Below are positions 24,283-36,669 of a stretch of DNA of 64,000 nucleotides, piece by piece. The stretch's first letter is position 1. Every line of letters begins with the position of its first letter. The notes under the pieces were generated by a model. It was not told the DNA's origin. It made no database searches and saw only the letters and a program-made list of their open reading frames with translations. Both the position numbers and the translations under genes were made by a program. Source of the stretch: Mytilus galloprovincialis (taxonomy: Eukaryota > Mollusca > Bivalvia > Mytilida > Mytilidae). The DNA lies in the NCBI RefSeq assembly GCF_965363235.1, contig NC_134839.1:58433560-58497559 (forward strand). Reading direction: 5' to 3'.

Positions 24283-26079
24283 TATCTTTCTTTGTCCAGA
24301 ATAGTAGTTGAATCAACTTAAATCATTGTTTTACACAATATACAATGTATATTCACTTTTACTATTAACTGATAAATTGAAACAATCTTTACCATTCAGT
24401 GATAACAAGCACTTTTTTTACATTTTGATATTTTATGATGTACTTAAATGAGTACTTTTTGTTGCAAACTCCATTAGAAATTTGAATCGAGATCAGTTTT
24501 GGAATAAGGGAAAGGGGGAAGTGAAAAAAAAATTGGGGGTGGGGGGGTTAAATTTTTCTCATTTCAGATTTCATAAATAAAAAGAAAATTTCTTTAAACA
24601 TTTTTTTGAAAGGATTAATATTCAACAGCATAGTGAATTGCTCAAAGGCAAAAAAAAATTTAAGTTCATTAGACCACATTCATTCTGTGTAAGAAACCTG
24701 TGCTGTGTCAAACTGTCAACTATTTAATCACAATCCAAATTTAGAGCTGAATCCAGCTTGAATGCTCTGTCCATACTTGCCCCAACCGTTCAGGGTTCAA
24801 CCCCTGCGGTCGTATAAAGCTGCGCCCTGCGGAGCATCTGGTTTATTTATAAATTGACTGACGTTAGTTCATATTAACTGATGAAATTATCCTATTGCTA
24901 TGATATAAATGGTATTTTAAATCAACCAAACAATGCACCATATGTCAAAAAGGGAAAATGAAATGTGATTATTTGCAAGTACAAATACACTTTCATTAGT
25001 TTCTGAATATGTTGCTGGGGCTGTGGCATCCCTATGGCCCAAGCAAACCAATAAAAGGATGCAAGGCAATAAAAGGATGCAAGACTTTCGAGCAATCTAC
25101 GACTAATTTGCATTCAATGAGCATAATGCAGGTTCACACGTTTTTTGGCTTATAAGTGGGATCCAATTTCAAAAAGCGTCTATCAATTATAGCAGGTTAT
25201 TAAAATCAAATTTCTTCTTAATTTGCACAAAATCAAGGGCAACAAAATGAAACAGTTCTTGCAAAAATTAAATTGAATACATTTATAATGTTTGTATTAA
25301 ATGTAAAGTTCAATTAAAATAGTGATGACTAGAATACAATTAAATAATAATGATTTGCTTGAAATTAAATTTAAATATTTTTTTGAACTTTTCAAGTTTC
25401 AACATTTTGTTTAGCAACACTTTCATTGATTTTAAGCAGGATCAAACTTTGAAGGCTCATACCTTGTAGAAAATGCTCAAAATAATTTTGAAATTAACAG
25501 CACTCCTGTAATGAACTGCAGTGTGTTAAATTAATCAAAGACAATAACTAACAATTTGTTGTGTAAAAAGATTACCCCTCCCAATGTTTTGGTTCATTTA
25601 ATTTTTGTTAGAGAATGTCAGTTTTAGTTCATATGTAATCTTTTATGCTAGCAGATTTATCAATTTTGTGAGTTGAATTGCATTTTCTAACTAGACTATG
25701 TAAAAAAATTTGTTAAAATTGAGACTTTTAGTAGTCTTTACTTTGGTAATGACATTTATATACCGATACTGTGTAGTTATAACTTGCTGTTTCAAAAAGT
25801 TTAAAATGATCTACCTCAGATTAAGACATAATTCCTTTTCCTGCTTTTAGCTATATATACTAATTATCCTTAAAGGTTTATATTATAAGGTCTTCCTTAT
25901 TTTAATTTTTGCTGATTTTTTTAAATATTTTGGCCTAAAACCATCACCGAAGTAAGATTAGTGTCAAAATTAACATCTGGTGCAGAAACTTAATACCTTC
26001 AATGATATTTCAATTTTGACCCTTTCCCTCAAATATTAAAATAGTGTAGCAAATAAGAAAGAACCAAGTCTATTTATTA

Positions 26080-26280
26080 TACCCCGCTTTAAAACAAGTG
26101 GTGGATATACTGTTTTACCCTTGTTTGTCCATCCGTCAGTCCGTCCGTCCAATGAATATTTTCGTCACATTTTCTCAGGAACTAAGATGTAAGGATTTCT
26201 AAAATTTGGTTTCAGGGTTTATATAAGTCAGCTATACCGTGTGATGCGTTTTCAGTTTCAATACTCAACAACTTCCCTAC
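26080..26280 (+). repeat. Dispersed repeat with 'ccgtccgtcc' block
   Basis: Begins 'ataccccgctttaaaac' and contains 'ccatccgtcagtccgtccg'. An inverted, diverged relative lies inside each copy of the duplicated region (26870-26990 and 53590-53700, where the block reads 'ggatagacggatgtacggac'). No ORF. Confidence 0.6.
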
Positions 26281-26342
26281 TGCTGTGAGCATCCGCCCGA
26301 AATGTTTATCGAAATATTTCGGGCGGATGCTCACAGCAGTAG
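26277..26342. repeat. Perfect 27-bp inverted repeat (hairpin)
   Basis: Arms 26277-26303 and 26316-26342 are exactly complementary over 27 bases around a 12-base loop (GTTTATCGAAAT). The arms are GC-rich (core GAGCATCCGCCCGAAAT) and stand out from the AT-rich surroundings. It cannot be assigned to a transposon terminus because nothing flanks it symmetrically. Confidence 0.9.
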
Positions 26343-28708
26343 CTCACAGTTCACTTGTTCATACAAGTCTTTAATGTAAAACAATGACCACGGCCATCTG
26401 TAATGAAACGTACAACATTGTTAGCATCATTATGTTCTAATTCGTAACCTCAACCGAACATAAAGCATTTATCAATATAATACAAAACTCTCAATTGGGA
26501 GTAGCCACTTGCAAAAGTCAAGTGCATTTTATTCAGATAATAAATACACGTAATTCATTTAATATCAATGTGTATTGTGATAAATTAATTGTCTGTCTCT
26601 GACTAGCACACAATATTTACGACCAATCCTGGACTATCAACCTGTATAATAGAAGGTAGAGAAGGTTATTTTCTCATATAACAATCGTGTACTTTTGGAC
26701 GATAGAATTGAATAAAGTAAAAATCACAAAAATACTGAACCCCAAGGAAAAACAAAATTGAAAGTCCCTAATCAAATATAAAAATCAAAAGCTCAAACAC
26801 ATCAATCGAAAGGACACATGGTATAGCATGGTGACATGAAGCTATATCACAAATTTCAGGAAGGTCTGATTTTATTATGCCTTATAAAATACGACGAAAA
26901 TTTTATGGGACAAAAGGATAGACGGATGTACGGACAAACAGGGGCAAAACAGAACATCCCTTCCTTAGAGCGGGAATATAACAAAGATAGTTACACGATC
27001 ATGTGACAGAGATTTGATTAAGATTCATAGACATGGAAACGGAATAAAGTGTAGAATAAAAGTCGTTTAATGGGAAACTGATTTTTGTCTTTCTTTATTT
27101 GCGATATTTACCCTCCTTTTGCGTGTCTGTGTGTGTTAAAGGGTGGGGTGGGGTGGATAGAAAGATTTCTTTTTTGAGAAACAAATCATTTGGAATGATT
27201 TTTTCGGATTTGAAGTGATGAAGAAATGTTGCGTTTTTTAGGGAAAGAACGATGTTCCGTTACTTTAATTTAGTGGCTTTAATTGAATTTAACGTCATTA
27301 AAGCGACTCATTAAGAAGCGATATAACTCATTTTAGGTAAGTACTTACCGTACATTTTATATACTTATATTACACAATTCTTCTTATGGACGACAGAAAA
27401 TTTTGTATTTGCCGTTTCTCCGCAAACTAAACGGCATTTAGAGTAACAGTAAAGACTAGTTGGGGCTAGAGTTGAAACAATAAAAGATTTTTAATAACAC
27501 TGTTCACGGAGTCTATGCGCGTAGCTACGTTTACGTCAAAACGCCCGGGCGTACACTTGAATTTTGAAAATAAAACAAATAATCGACAAAATATAAGAAA
27601 AACTGGTCAAAAGCACATCAGCCGTGGGCTTCTTTTTTCAATGGTTTGTAATTTTGAATGAAAAGGGAGTAAATTTACTCAAAAAGATCATTTAATATAT
27701 TTGTTCCAATCTTTTGTAAAAGTCTGAATCTACTATGAATTCTACGTACTTTTCTTATATTTAAAGCAATTCACTATCTGCTCAGATTCGATATGCTGTT
27801 TGTATTTTTGTCGAGCCTGTGATTTATGTCCCAAAAGCGAGACAAAGCGGCGTCAATATTTAGGTTCCGAATGTGGATAAAGTCTTTTCAATGACTTTCC
27901 GTGAAATTTTAAGAAAGTTGGACAGAAACTGTTTACTAGTATGATCAAAAGAGTATTCAGAGCAATATAATAATGCAATTATATCTTTAATTTTCCCGGA
28001 TTTTAAGGACAAATTGTATTTCTTTCTGCAATTAATAAGTGGTCGCAGTTTGGGCTTATATTTTGTTATTTCTCAATTACATTAACTACTTGTCGAATCT
28101 TCATCGAATTTTATGAAAATGCCGAAGAAGCTTTTTCTATGACTAATGTCTAAAGCTAAAATTTTGAAAGCATTTGTTTTCGTTCATTTTTCTGTTCTTT
28201 TCTGATAGACATATAGCCGGACTCCTCTTTACGCAATTAATTGTTTTACATGCTCAATTTATAAACCTTCATAGATTGTCGTGAAATATTCCAGATCAAG
28301 AAAAAAATATCAAAAGAAAATTTTAGATATTTTTTGAGATCCCTTTAAAGGAATGATAAATTGATTCACTTTTGTGGGAAGAAATCCTAGGTGTTCCAGA
28401 ATTTTTTTATATTGCATATCTTAGAAATATTTTTTTTCGTGTTCATTAAAATGTGCTTTTGTAGATTGTATGCTCACTCACGGCACCCTTTAAACTTATT
28501 TAAAAGTAACATTGGTTTGGACGTGTTCTCTAAAACCAATGACCATTCGCTAAGCTAGCTTCCAGTTTAACACGATGAATAAGTTAACATATTACAAAAT
28601 TTAACCAAAACAAATAAACCATGATTTTTTTACTGACAGGAATCATTACCGGTATCTCATTCTCGATAGCTTTCGGAGGCTTCGTCCCTTTCGAACCCAC
28701 TACCAGCT

Positions 28709-30206
28709 CAAGGCCGTAACTAGACATTTTATTTTAGTGAGGCAAAGTAAATGAGCCGAGCGAAGCGAGGCGAAAAATTTTGGAGGGTACTGAATGAATG
28801 GTGCAAAATCCTGCATTCTAGGCATTTCCAGAGAGTTTAATAATGTTTTAAATTTGGACACTTTTTATATAAATTTTTCATATTTAAAGACATTTACTAA
28901 CACCAAATGTTTATTATAAATTTATATGTCACATAAACATCCAAATATCAATGTGAGTCTGTCGCCAGAGCATAGAACACACATCGATTCAGTAGATATT
29001 GTCAATTTTTCTATGACCGGTTTTGTCACATTGTTTCAGAATATTTGGTCTGCTGAAATCCTTATCGCCATGGACATGGAGCATGGCAAGACAGCATATT
29101 AATCTCTCGCCACTCATGCATGCCCTTTTCCAAGTTTTTAGTCGTTTCGGGGCAGTCTGTTTCTAGCGGTAACACACTATCATCAACGCCTTCTTCTGAT
29201 TTCTTCTCTATCAGTAATTCGGTAGCAGCATCGGTAGTAACAGTTTCGTTTGCAAAAGGGAATTAAGCTTTCCTGTAAACACCATCATACAGTCGCTGTT
29301 ACAAAATATTAAACTCGCTTTTATGCTGACAAAGAATAAACAAACAAGGGATAGACAGAAATAAGATACATGTATAAATTATTCTATCTAGAGTTAGTTT
29401 ACTTGTATGAAATGGGTACAGGGGAATTGGAATAGAGTTTTCGACGTTTACATGGAGGTTCGTGATTTCAAATTATTTCTGGAAATAGTTAGTGGTAAGA
29501 TATTTTAGTTCAGAATCTATAAATTTAGGGGTTGGGGTGTCCGATTTCGAAATCCCGTATAAAGACATGGAATTCCATAGTCCCGAATATAAGTAAAAAC
29601 AAAATCCCGTTTCCTACCGTTCCTCAATAATGTCAAATTGAAATACGGGATGTTCTTTCAATTTTTAAGATTTAAGAAACATGGACAATCCATGCATGTT
29701 TCATATCATTTATATGTTGTTTATCTGTAAAGAGAACGAGTAAATTTGGTGAAACGGAGAAATGAATACGCAGACAGGACTGCCCCCTTGCGATACCCAG
29801 TACTTGATTTGTCAGTCTACTTTTATGTCTTTGGATTAAAGTTCCAATGAAGTTAGATTCAATACTCAGACTCTGTTCACAAACAACATTAGTTTACTAG
29901 AATTATTCCTTTTTTACCTTCAGTATAGCTATTTCTTTTTCTACCATGCAGAGCCTGTTTTTAACCAGATATCCATGAGGATTTTCGCTACTAGGTTAAT
30001 GTAATCGAAACTGAACATCACCTGTTGGGATGCTGAGTTATATACTGGAAGAATAATTTAAAAGGAATGATGACAAGTTATAGAAATTAAGGTTGAGACA
30101 GAACAACAAATGACTTATATTTCGTATTTAATTCCATAAAAAAAATCTGTGTCGAAATTTAGGTGAGGCAATTGCCTCACTTGCCTCAATGGTAGTTACG
30201 GCCTTG
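28709..30206 (-). mobile_element. Nested hAT element, degenerate
   Basis: Ends CAAGGCCGTAACTAGACATT and (opposite strand) CAAGGCCGTAACTACCATTG share 14 terminal bases. Just inside lie 'gtgaggca' blocks at both ends. The minus strand at 29084-28989 reads MLHVHGDKDF..., resembling the C-terminal dimerisation region of hAT transposases. Upstream the frame is broken by shifts. No clear 8-bp duplication was found. Confidence 0.65.
28989..29084 (-). pseudogene. hAT transposase C-terminal remnant
   Basis: A 31-codon stretch beginning MLHVHGDKDFSRPNIL and ending at a stop resembles the end of hAT transposase dimerisation domains (a leucine-rich helix followed by HxxK/D). Preceding codons (up to about 29260) continue the similarity in a different frame, so the gene is dead. 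Confidence 0.45.
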
Positions 30207-31044
30207 CAGCAGGTGCTTTAACATTGAGCGGTTGGCACCCCTCATATCCCTCGCCAAGGTTCGGGCGTACACGTAAAAATGACCCAGCTACGCCACGGGG
30301 AGTTAAACGACCAATGAAGTTCAGGCTCGCTAATTAGGATCAATTAGTACACATCGAACGTAGTTTTAATTAGGATCTGCTTATTATATTTTTTTCACAT
30401 TTGAGATTAACCCGAATAATATTCAGTCGTTATATTCCGCTTACTACATTAACGACTCGCAAGTAGGAGAGATCGATTACGGGGAGGGACTGAATTATTC
30501 GGGTTAATTTGAGATATGCATATCCCGTGTTATTTTGCTACCCATAGAGCCTTCAAAGGTAAACTCATTCGGACCCTTTTCTGAAGAAAGGAATAAATGA
30601 AAAGTAGAGATTAATTGATTATAGATGTGTCGAGGGTAGTGAAACTAAAAAGAATTTGAGTTGATTTATTTACGATTATAAAATTAAGGAGATGTGATAT
30701 GTATGATTGCTATTTAGACAACTTTCCATGCACCAAAGTTCAAACGAAGTGGATATAAGCTATTTTTGACAAACGTACGGCATTCTAGTTTTATTACTAT
30801 GAAAGACCTATATATGCTACTCTAAATGTTACTGGTCGTACTTTATTCTACAATTTAACTCTTATATGAAGCTCACGCTGCTTTCTTCTGCCATTTACTT
30901 TTGATATCGCTTCTGATTGATTTTAGATATTTTTTGATAGAGGCTTTAGCTAGGTTAGTGACTTTTTTTCATCAAAACTATTATCATATAGAAGATAGGT
31001 AGAAAGTATGTTGTGTGTATTTTTGATAAGAATTGATAAGAATA

Positions 31045-31245
31045 CCTTTTATATAAATAAGGCCGTTAGTTTTCTCGTTTGAATTGTTTTACATTGTCTT
31101 ATCGGGGCCTTTTATAGCTGACTATGCGGTATGGGCTTTGCTCATTGTTGAAGGCCGTACGGTGACCTATAGTTGTTATTTTGGTGTCTTGTGGACAGTT
31201 GTCTCATTGGCAATCATACTACATCTCCTTTTTTTATATTTGTTG
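31045..31245 (-). repeat. Family B fragment at the end of duplicate copy 1
   Basis: The reverse complement matches the first half of family B ('gccaatgagacaac' through 'gagaaaactaacggcc'). The same fragment, in the same orientation and relative position, ends copy 2 (55075-55270). It was therefore already in place before the duplication. Confidence 0.85.
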
Positions 31246-31476
31246 TTTTGATGCCCTTGACAGGAACATACTTCCTGTTGTGTAACCTTTACTACATATT
31301 GATCAAATTGACGGACTTTAATGATGCCATTTGAGTGGGTAATGCCCTATATATCTGGTTCTGAATACGCAGACAAACGCCAGTTGCAAGTTGAGGTACT
31401 AGTAATCTTTTTGTGTGTTCTGATCAGCACTTGCCCTGTTTGCTGTGGCGGTTTCTAAAAGCTTCTTCACAGGCAC

Positions 31477-32244
31477 CTAACGTTTACCTCCAACTATTGT
31501 GAGGAGAAAATCTTCCTGTTGGAATCGGATTGAAATCTCTGACTGGATGACCAAAGACGCACATTTCAAGTGAAATGTTTGAGTCTGTGTCAGGTGTATT
31601 TCTGTACTGAAGCATAGCCCGTTGAAGAATCCGTCGAGACCACCTTTGTGGCCAGTGTTATCAGCAATTATGCGTTTAACGGTTTTCACTCCAACTTCTG
31701 CCCTGCAATTGCGATGAGGGAAAGACACTGACGATAGGCGATGGTTTACACCTAATCTTGATGAAACTGATTCGTAGCAGTAGAGGTAAAACTAGTACCG
31801 CCGTCAGATGTTATATGTCGTCGGGAAGTCCAAAAGTGACAAATGTGCGTCGAAGGCAGGTAATGAGTCCGGATGTTCCGTTTGATGACCTTTCAGCGAT
31901 TTGCCAGTTTGAGTATAGGCCAACTATGAAAAGTAAAAAATCCCTTTGTATTAAAAGAAGCAAGAACAGGCGCGTTGTAACGGAAAGTCTGGTGACACCA
32001 GAGGTGTGTGTGTGTGGAGCTCTCGGGTTAGAAGGTGCTACCCGATTACAATGGTTGCATCCGGCTCTTTGTCCTGAAATAGCGGAGGTGATACCTGGCA
32101 GATATCTTTCACTGCTCTATAAATCATTAATATTACTCCTTTAGGGGCTGCATGTAAAGCAGACAAAACTTTCTCTCGGAGACTGGAAGGAATGATTATT
32201 CTGTCCTTGTATATTATAACATCATCAATAGTATTGTAAGCCAC
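31477..32244 (-). pseudogene. Gypsy integrase remnant
   Basis: At 32244-32038 the text VIIYKDRIIIPSSLREKVLSALHAA matches the segment leading to the integrase HHCC finger. Further down, in shifting frames, come pieces like YSNWQIAERSSNGTSGLI and LRRTFVTFGLPDDI (core). At 31728-31477 comes RAEVGVKTVKRIIADNTG, the end of the core. At least three frame changes are needed, so the gene is dead. Confidence 0.8.
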
Positions 32245-32934
32245 CCGAGAGCATCCTGTCCTATACTCGGTAGTTTACTTTAATAACACTTAAATACAGT
32301 ATGTGGCTCATGTAGCAACTCTACGTTTATATTAAACTTCCTAAATTACTTGTCAGGTATGGTCTTCGGAATGTTTAATATGTATGTATTGAGCGATCCC
32401 TTGTATTCGAGTGTTACTGAGCTAATTTTGTTCCTAACGGCTTTCCATAGTTTTTATGTTTGAACGAGCGTCCTCCAACATCTATTGTTTTCATCAGTGT
32501 AAATTCATGTGCTTTTTTTTGTATGTCCAAGTTCAATAAAATAAAGTTATCTTTCCAATGTTAACAGTTTTTATTTGTTCACTGTTAAAAGTATGTAACA
32601 TTATAACATCGTAAAACTATATAAATAAACAGTTGAGTTCAAGTGTACTGAATCATAAATCCTTAAATACATATTTGTGGTGTCCGACGTGGTGGGAGAT
32701 AGCTTACTGTACAAAAGACGGCTAATTAAATATCATTAAACTTCATTATGTTATCCTTATTCTCACCTAAAGGTTATTGTTGCTTTATTTGTTTTTCAAG
32801 GTTTGAACTTGCCGCCAGCAAAACTTTGGGCTATCTGCCATTGCTGAGTGCTCGCGCGTTTATATACTAAATTGTAATTGTCACGTGACATATTAATCCA
32901 ATGATATTTTGATATATTGATATAATTGACATTT

Positions 32935-35302
32935 GTAGAGCTATGTTTCAGCACCAAAGTATTACTGAAAGTGAAATAGTAGAAGCTTTGAAATTATTAA
33001 ATTTAAATAAATCACCAGATATATTTGGAGTTTCAACTGAAAACTTATTATATGGAGGACAATCTCTTATTTATCACCTTAAAGAACTTTTGGATAGTAC
33101 TTTTAGACTTTGTTATATACCAGACGAACAGAAATTAGGGGTAGTAATCCCACTCTTTAAGAATAAAGGCAGTTGTAAAGACAGTAAGAATTATCGTGGA
33201 ATAACAATTACTCCTACATTATCCAAACTCATTGAGGCTGTTTTAAAGATCAGAATTAATCCTGACATTATAAAATATCAAAATCCATTACAACGTGGTT
33301 TCACTAAAAGAACAGCACCATTAAACTGCTCTTTTATTATAGAAGAATATCACAAGGAATGTATTGAGTTAAATGATCAAACAATAATAACTATGCTTGA
33401 TGCAAAATCTGCATTCGATGCTGTTAAACATGCTGGGCTTATCAGAAGATTATATCAAATGAAAATTCCGGAACAATCTATTTTAATTATTGATAATCTA
33501 TATAAAAATGCTGTTTCTTGTGTTAAATGGAATAATCAAATATCGGACACTTTTAGAATAGAACAAGGCGTAAGACAAGGAGGGACTCTTAGTGCAGACT
33601 TGTACAAAATCTATATAAATACACTTTTAGACATTTTAGCTGATTCAGGATATGGAGGAAAAATTGGATCGATTTCTTGTTGTGCTCCTACTTGCGCAGA
33701 TGATTTAGCCATTCTTAGTAACTGTCCATATGAAACACAAATTTTAATTGATATGGCCTTTGATTTTAGTAAACGTGAGGCATACTTACTACAACCAGCC
33801 AAAAGTTGTGTTATACAGTCGAAATCACGTCATCATGAGAAAGTAAATGAAAATTTTTGGAATTTAGGCAATTCTGTTCTTCCAACTTCTAATAAAGCAA
33901 CACATATAGGAATATGTCGTACAGACGATGATTCATGTAAAGCTACAATAGATGAGAATTTAAAGAAAGCAAGAAGGACACTTTATAGCTTAATGGGGGT
34001 TGGACTTTATGGCGAAAATGGTCTAGATCCACAAACCTCAATGTCAATTATGAATACTTATATTATACCAATAATGTTTTATGGATTGGAAATAGTGATC
34101 CCTAGAGGAAGATGTTTAGAAAATTTAAATATACAATTTAAGAAATTCTTGAAACAATTGTTATCTTTACCAAAAACAGTAGCAGATCCTGCTATATATA
34201 TGATTTCTGGGATGTTACCTGTAGAAGCTCAAATAGATGTAAAAATTTTAACTTTTTATGGAAATATTACTAGACAAGGAAAAAATTCTATTGAATGGCA
34301 ACTAGCGGAAAGGCAATTAAATGTTAAAGCTATTAATAGTAATAGTTGGTTTAGTTTATTGAGGAAAATATTTTTGAAATATGAACTTAATGATCCTGTA
34401 CAATACTTATTTAATCCAATTAGTAAATGCCAATGGAAAAGGGAAATAACTTCCAAAGTTCAAAAATTCTGGATTGTGAAGATACTGAATCAAGCAAAAC
34501 TTTATACCAGTTTAAAATACTTATCGTTGATATATAAACCAGGACAATGTCATCCTATTGCAAATACAAATACTATGAATTCAAGGGAAATTATTAGAAT
34601 TCCTACAAAATTGAAAATAGCTACTGGGAGTTATATTCTGCAAACAGTTAGAGCCAAATTTATAAGTAATACAGAACTGTCTATATGCAAACTGTGTAAT
34701 GAAACAGAAGAAACTTTACCACATTTTTTATTAACGTGTAAAATATTAGAAGATATTAGAAAACCAATTTTGGAAGATTTAATTAATTCCTGTAGTGAAG
34801 AGTTAGCTGTCTTTAATATGAAAGATGAACATTTTGACATTTTACAACTGATCATAGATCCCTTTACTTACATGACAATGTTAAGTTTTCCTCAGTTAAG
34901 AAATGAAAAAGTTTTTAAAGTGATACAGAACATTATAGATCCAAAATGTAGACGATTATGTTACAATCTCCATTGTGAAAGGTATAGACTGTTGCAATTA
35001 GATGATATAAAGAAAAAGAAAAGAAAGTAGATAATAACATTTTATGAATCCTAAGTGACGATTGGTTGTCTACTCTTAAACAGTGATATCTTTTGATAAA
35101 TATTTTAGATTTTAAAATATTTAATGAGTTGATGATATTGACATTAAGCCCAATTTTATCGTCAAGAATAAATTGTACAATGTAAATAGTGTATAGTGAT
35201 ATTGGTGGAAGATATATATTTCTATTCATATTGTGAAATCCATTACTCGGAAGAGGTGTGCCTACACTGGCAGAATTTATATAACAGATTACAGATTACA
35301 GA
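32935..35302 (+). mobile_element. 5'-truncated LINE inserted in the gypsy element
   Basis: An intact RT ORF (32943-35030) is followed by a 250-base 3' UTR and a short ACAGATT repeat tail (35283-35301). The 5' end lies just before the RT. The target-site duplication is not obvious. It sits between the RNase H and integrase parts of the older gypsy copy and is therefore younger. Confidence 0.8.
32943..35030 (+). CDS. Non-LTR reverse transcriptase with C-terminal zinc knuckle
   Basis: The uninterrupted 695-codon frame contains LFKNKG (71-76), NYRGIT (83-88), LDAKSAFD with catalytic Asp (152-159), QGVRQGGTLS (208-217) and CADD with the catalytic Asp pair (251-254). A C-terminal Cys-x2-Cys-x8-His-x4-Cys zinc motif lies at 582-599, in the place where many LINE ORF2 proteins carry a nucleic-acid-binding knuckle. 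The endonuclease domain expected before the RT is absent, so the copy is truncated. The first ATG lies inside the pre-RT region rather than at a natural start. The clade is not assigned. Freedom from stops over 2 kb suggests recent insertion. Confidence 0.9.
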   Translation: MFQHQSITESEIVEALKLLNLNKSPDIFGVSTENLLYGGQSLIYHLKELLDSTFRLCYIPDEQKLGVVIPLFKNKGSCKDSKNYRGITITPTLSKLIEAVLKIRINPDIIKYQNPLQRGFTKRTAPLNCSFIIEEYHKECIELNDQTIITMLDAKSAFDAVKHAGLIRRLYQMKIPEQSILIIDNLYKNAVSCVKWNNQISDTFRIEQGVRQGGTLSADLYKIYINTLLDILADSGYGGKIGSISCCAPTCADDLAILSNCPYETQILIDMAFDFSKREAYLLQPAKSCVIQSKSRHHEKVNENFWNLGNSVLPTSNKATHIGICRTDDDSCKATIDENLKKARRTLYSLMGVGLYGENGLDPQTSMSIMNTYIIPIMFYGLEIVIPRGRCLENLNIQFKKFLKQLLSLPKTVADPAIYMISGMLPVEAQIDVKILTFYGNITRQGKNSIEWQLAERQLNVKAINSNSWFSLLRKIFLKYELNDPVQYLFNPISKCQWKREITSKVQKFWIVKILNQAKLYTSLKYLSLIYKPGQCHPIANTNTMNSREIIRIPTKLKIATGSYILQTVRAKFISNTELSICKLCNETEETLPHFLLTCKILEDIRKPILEDLINSCSEELAVFNMKDEHFDILQLIIDPFTYMTMLSFPQLRNEKVFKVIQNIIDPKCRRLCYNLHCERYRLLQLDDIKKKKRK

Positions 35303-36669
35303 ATGGAAACTTGTCCTTTCCGGGAAGCCGGAACTATAAAAATTTCAGATAATGAAAAACATGATATACATATCATCTTAAGTTGTCCGAACATTGTCCT
35401 TATACATAAAATATCAAAACAAAGCTATAGCATCTGAAATATCGACAAAGAAGCTTGAAATAAACAATCGGACACCACTGCGCGCGCATTGATTTAGCAG
35501 ACGATCTGCGTTAGTACATAATAAGTAAATAACATACAACATAGTTCATTTCAACCATCTAAATATTTACAATACATTTGTGTCCGGCAGGGTATACTTA
35601 TAAAATATCTTATCTGTGGTATTAAAAATACGATATTAGATCAATTGTCCAGGGGACGAATTGGTATTTAAAGATATAAAAACACATGTTTCTGTCCCCA
35701 CAAAATGGCAGACGACAAAGTCTCCGTAAATAAACAATTGCAGTTGAAGTATTTTCCTATGTATATCAGGCATATTTATAGACGTTTAAATATGAATATT
35801 TGGTTACAAGAAATGATCCTTAATACGGGAATTACATGATATATAGCATGTAGAAGGTAAGCCATGAGTAATTACATACATTCCCTGCCGTAACACTTGT
35901 ACAACAAAAATGTAAACAAATGAAAAATTCATTTCACTTCCAGTGTTTTACACATTAAAAATTTGATTAACTTGATAATTATCACCCTAGTACCAACATA
36001 TGTACACACCTAACTTGTAAAACTATGTTTTAGCTAATGAAATGCCTCCCCCTGTAATTTATTGGCAAACAAAATGTAACTTTGGCCTGTGAAATCCATA
36101 AAAAAATTAGTAAATTAATGCCATATCTTTGATTACAAAAAAATGTTTTACTTGCTCGTGCGAGCCAAGTTACTATGCGTAAGAATACAACCGTTATGTT
36201 TAAAAGAATAATATTTCTGTTTCTGAATTTATAATATCATAACAAGTCTTTCCAATGCCTTACAGTATCAAGGTGTACACGAAATTGGAAGTATTCCTGC
36301 AGTTGTGGAGGAAATTCATGCCAAAATACATGTGTACCAGACTCAATCAAGTTGATAAGTTCATTCATACTCTGTCCCAAGTAACAGATCTGACTGCATG
36401 CGAATTTAGCGAGGATATGGCTGCTATAAAGACGCTGTTATATATTTCAGTAGCAAATTGACAATAACAATCAAAACCAAGGAGTACATAAAGACTCATA
36501 AAATATGATTCTAAATCTAATAGATGTATGTCTGATAAAAAAAATAAGTGGCAGGTGGCAACGACATTTTTTGTACTATTCTATATCTGAGTGTTTTCTC
36601 TTTCAAAATTTTAAAGCGTGAATTCGAGATGTCTTCTAAAGATCTGTCAATGAATATTTTCAGGAGGGG

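Larger units (their letters stand above)
27513..30298. mobile_element. 2.79-kb TIR insertion splitting the duplicate (hAT-like ends)
   Basis: The empty site is visible in copy 2 at about 54220, so the insertion limits are known almost to the base. Ends are CTATGCGCGTAGCTACG and, from the other strand, CCGTGGCGTAGCTGGG. Both continue after a short gap into 'cgtacac'/'gtacgcccg' blocks. GGAGT is duplicated on both sides (27508-27512 and 30299-30303). The GTGGCGTAGC-type end resembles hAT transposons, which usually make 8-bp duplications, so the class remains tentative. A second element is nested at 28709-30206. Confidence 0.75.
26652..31040 (+). repeat. Segmental duplicate (copy 1) of the RING-gene upstream region, interrupted
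   Basis: Sequence 26652-27512 and 30299-31040 is near-identical and collinear to 53358-54835. In copy 1 it is split by a 2.79-kb insertion (27513-30298). At its right end copy 1 runs directly into a family B fragment. Copy 2 instead has about 230 extra bases, carrying a coding exon, before the same family B fragment. So copy 1 looks like a duplicated gene 5' region that lost its first coding exon. Confidence 0.85.

Noticed and set aside
24770..24850. tRNA-like or SINE promoter ('gggttcaacccctg' resembles a B box)
   Set aside because: No matching A box or cloverleaf could be drawn; more likely a short mussel repeat.
31758..32144. 128-codon plus-strand frame
   Set aside because: Antisense of the gypsy integrase remnant; no independent evidence.
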